The notes beneath the pieces are model-generated. The model was not told the origin of the DNA, made no database searches, and saw only the letters and a list, made by a program, of their open reading frames with translations. From CAZBSE01 sp964494385 (GTDB lineage: Bacteria > Actinomycetota > Humimicrobiia > Humimicrobiales > Humimicrobiaceae), in NCBI GenBank assembly GCA_964494385.1, contig CAZBSE010000028.1, positions 1-15,812 on the forward strand: DNA of 15,812 bases, written 5' to 3'. Positions within the stretch are counted from its first letter, which is position 1. Each line of letters opens with the position of its first letter. Below, in pieces: positions 15,368 through 15,812 of this stretch. Made by a program: the position numbers and the translations under genes.

Positions 15368-15812
15368 ATGAGGAAAATTTTATTATTGCTTATAGTGATG
15401 GCAGTGAGCATTTCGATGGTGGCAGTATTCTCGCTCTCTGGCTGTAAAGCTGCCGAGGAAGCAGCAGAGGAAGAAGTTGTCGAGGAAGCAGCAGAGGAAG
15501 AAGTTGTCGAGGAAGCAGCAGAGGAGGAAGTTGTCGAGGAAGCAGTTGAAAAAACTGTTGTATTGCTAAATATAGGAATGCAATCTCCCTATCCACCTCT
15601 GTATTCTGAAAATCTGGAAATGCGGCTAAATGATGCTGGTATTGAAATGTTCATGTTTGACGGAGAATTTGATGCACAGCTTCAAGCCAGTCAATTGGAT
15701 GATGCAATTGCAATGAAACCTAATGCAATTGTTATATTTCCTGTAGATTCACAAGCAATAGCTACAGGTATCAAGAAAGCATACGATGCAGGAATAGTTA
15801 TAATTATGGGTA
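15368..15812 (+). CDS. Sugar ABC transporter substrate-binding lipoprotein, 3' partial
   Basis: This is the extracellular receptor of the transporter encoded just upstream. The first 26 residues are a lipoprotein signal peptide: MRK, a hydrophobic core and lipobox LSGC with Cys26 to be lipidated. Residues 30-60 form an acidic linker of nine-residue repeats (EEAAEEEVV). The mature fold begins about residue 64 and shows Peripla_BP_4 features such as the FDAQLQASQLDDAIAMKPN segment followed by IVIFPVDSQAIATGIKKAYDAGI. The gene runs off the window end after 148 codons; full members have about 330-400 residues. Start at ATG 15368 is supported by AAAGGAG (15354-15360), seven bases upstream. Its strong own ribosome site suits a binding protein needed in excess over the membrane subunits. 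Ligand contacts are mostly outside the window. Confidence 0.92.
   Translation, partial: MRKILLLLIVMAVSISMVAVFSLSGCKAAEEAAEEEVVEEAAEEEVVEEAAEEEVVEEAVEKTVVLLNIGMQSPYPPLYSENLEMRLNDAGIEMFMFDGEFDAQLQASQLDDAIAMKPNAIVIFPVDSQAIATGIKKAYDAGIVIIMG
15455..15547 (+). repeat. 27-bp tandem repeat in the binding-protein linker
   Basis: Three full 27-bp units at 15455-15481, 15482-15508 and 15509-15535 are followed by a partial copy to 15547. Each encodes EEAAEEEVV. Units 1 and 2 are identical; unit 3 differs by one silent GAA to GAG change. The near identity at DNA level suggests recent expansion by slippage or recombination. Confidence 0.92.

Noticed and set aside
15455..15547. Tandem repeat considered as a CRISPR array
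   Set aside because: The units are contiguous without spacers and lie in frame inside a protein gene.
15390..15596. Pro/Leu/Gln repeat open frame on the minus strand near the end
   Set aside because: It is only the reverse reading of the 27-bp repeat in the lipoprotein linker.
11867..15812. Naming the transporter as ribose, xylose or AI-2 specific
   Set aside because: The ATPase and permeases do not report substrate, the receptor is incomplete and no catabolic enzyme is present.

Overview
The window reads like low-to-moderate-GC DNA from a Gram-positive-type, probably anaerobic bacterium. The clues are a Firmicutes-style fab/acc cluster, a PASTA-domain Ser/Thr kinase paired with a PP2C phosphatase, several TTG starts behind good Shine-Dalgarno sites, and a lipoprotein solute-binding protein. 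A run of exactly 100 N inside fabF shows that this is a scaffolded draft assembly, perhaps metagenomic. A clostridial Firmicute or an AT-rich uncultured actinobacterial lineage would both fit, and the sequence alone does not decide between them.

Region 1 (2-5108, + strand) is a tightly packed type II fatty acid synthesis operon: fabZ (5' end cut by the window edge), fabD, fabG, fabF (broken by the gap), accD and accA. Together the products make malonyl-CoA (the carboxyltransferase half only), load malonyl onto ACP, condense, reduce and dehydrate. No acpP, fabH, enoyl reductase, accB or accC is in view; they must lie upstream or elsewhere.

Region 2 (5115-7694, - strand) runs head-on into accA and encodes a PP2C phosphatase followed 3 nt later by a membrane Ser/Thr kinase with four extracellular PASTA repeats. 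This is the classic cell-wall-sensing phosphorylation pair.

Region 3 (7917-10384, + strand) is a two-gene operon: a short-form malic enzyme and, overlapping it by 4 nt, a LarA-superfamily nickel-pincer racemase/epimerase with its catalytic residues intact. The coupling suggests that the LarA homologue supplies or consumes the hydroxyacid handled by the malic enzyme, possibly as a malate racemase.

Region 4 (10556 to the end, + strand) is a sugar-uptake module of visibly lower GC: a ROK repressor behind a strong promoter with direct repeats, a double-NBD CUT2-type ATPase, two different permeases, an 8-codon ORF with a perfect Shine-Dalgarno site and a hairpin, and the start of a lipoprotein binding protein whose anchor linker is a 27-bp tandem repeat. 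The transported substrate cannot be named from the sequence.

No clearly new defence or mobile system was found. The points most worth a second look are the malic enzyme/LarA pair, the small ORF and hairpin before the binding protein, the altered Walker B of the ATPase's second domain, and the repeats over the ROK promoter. No gene-free stretch exceeds 300 bases.
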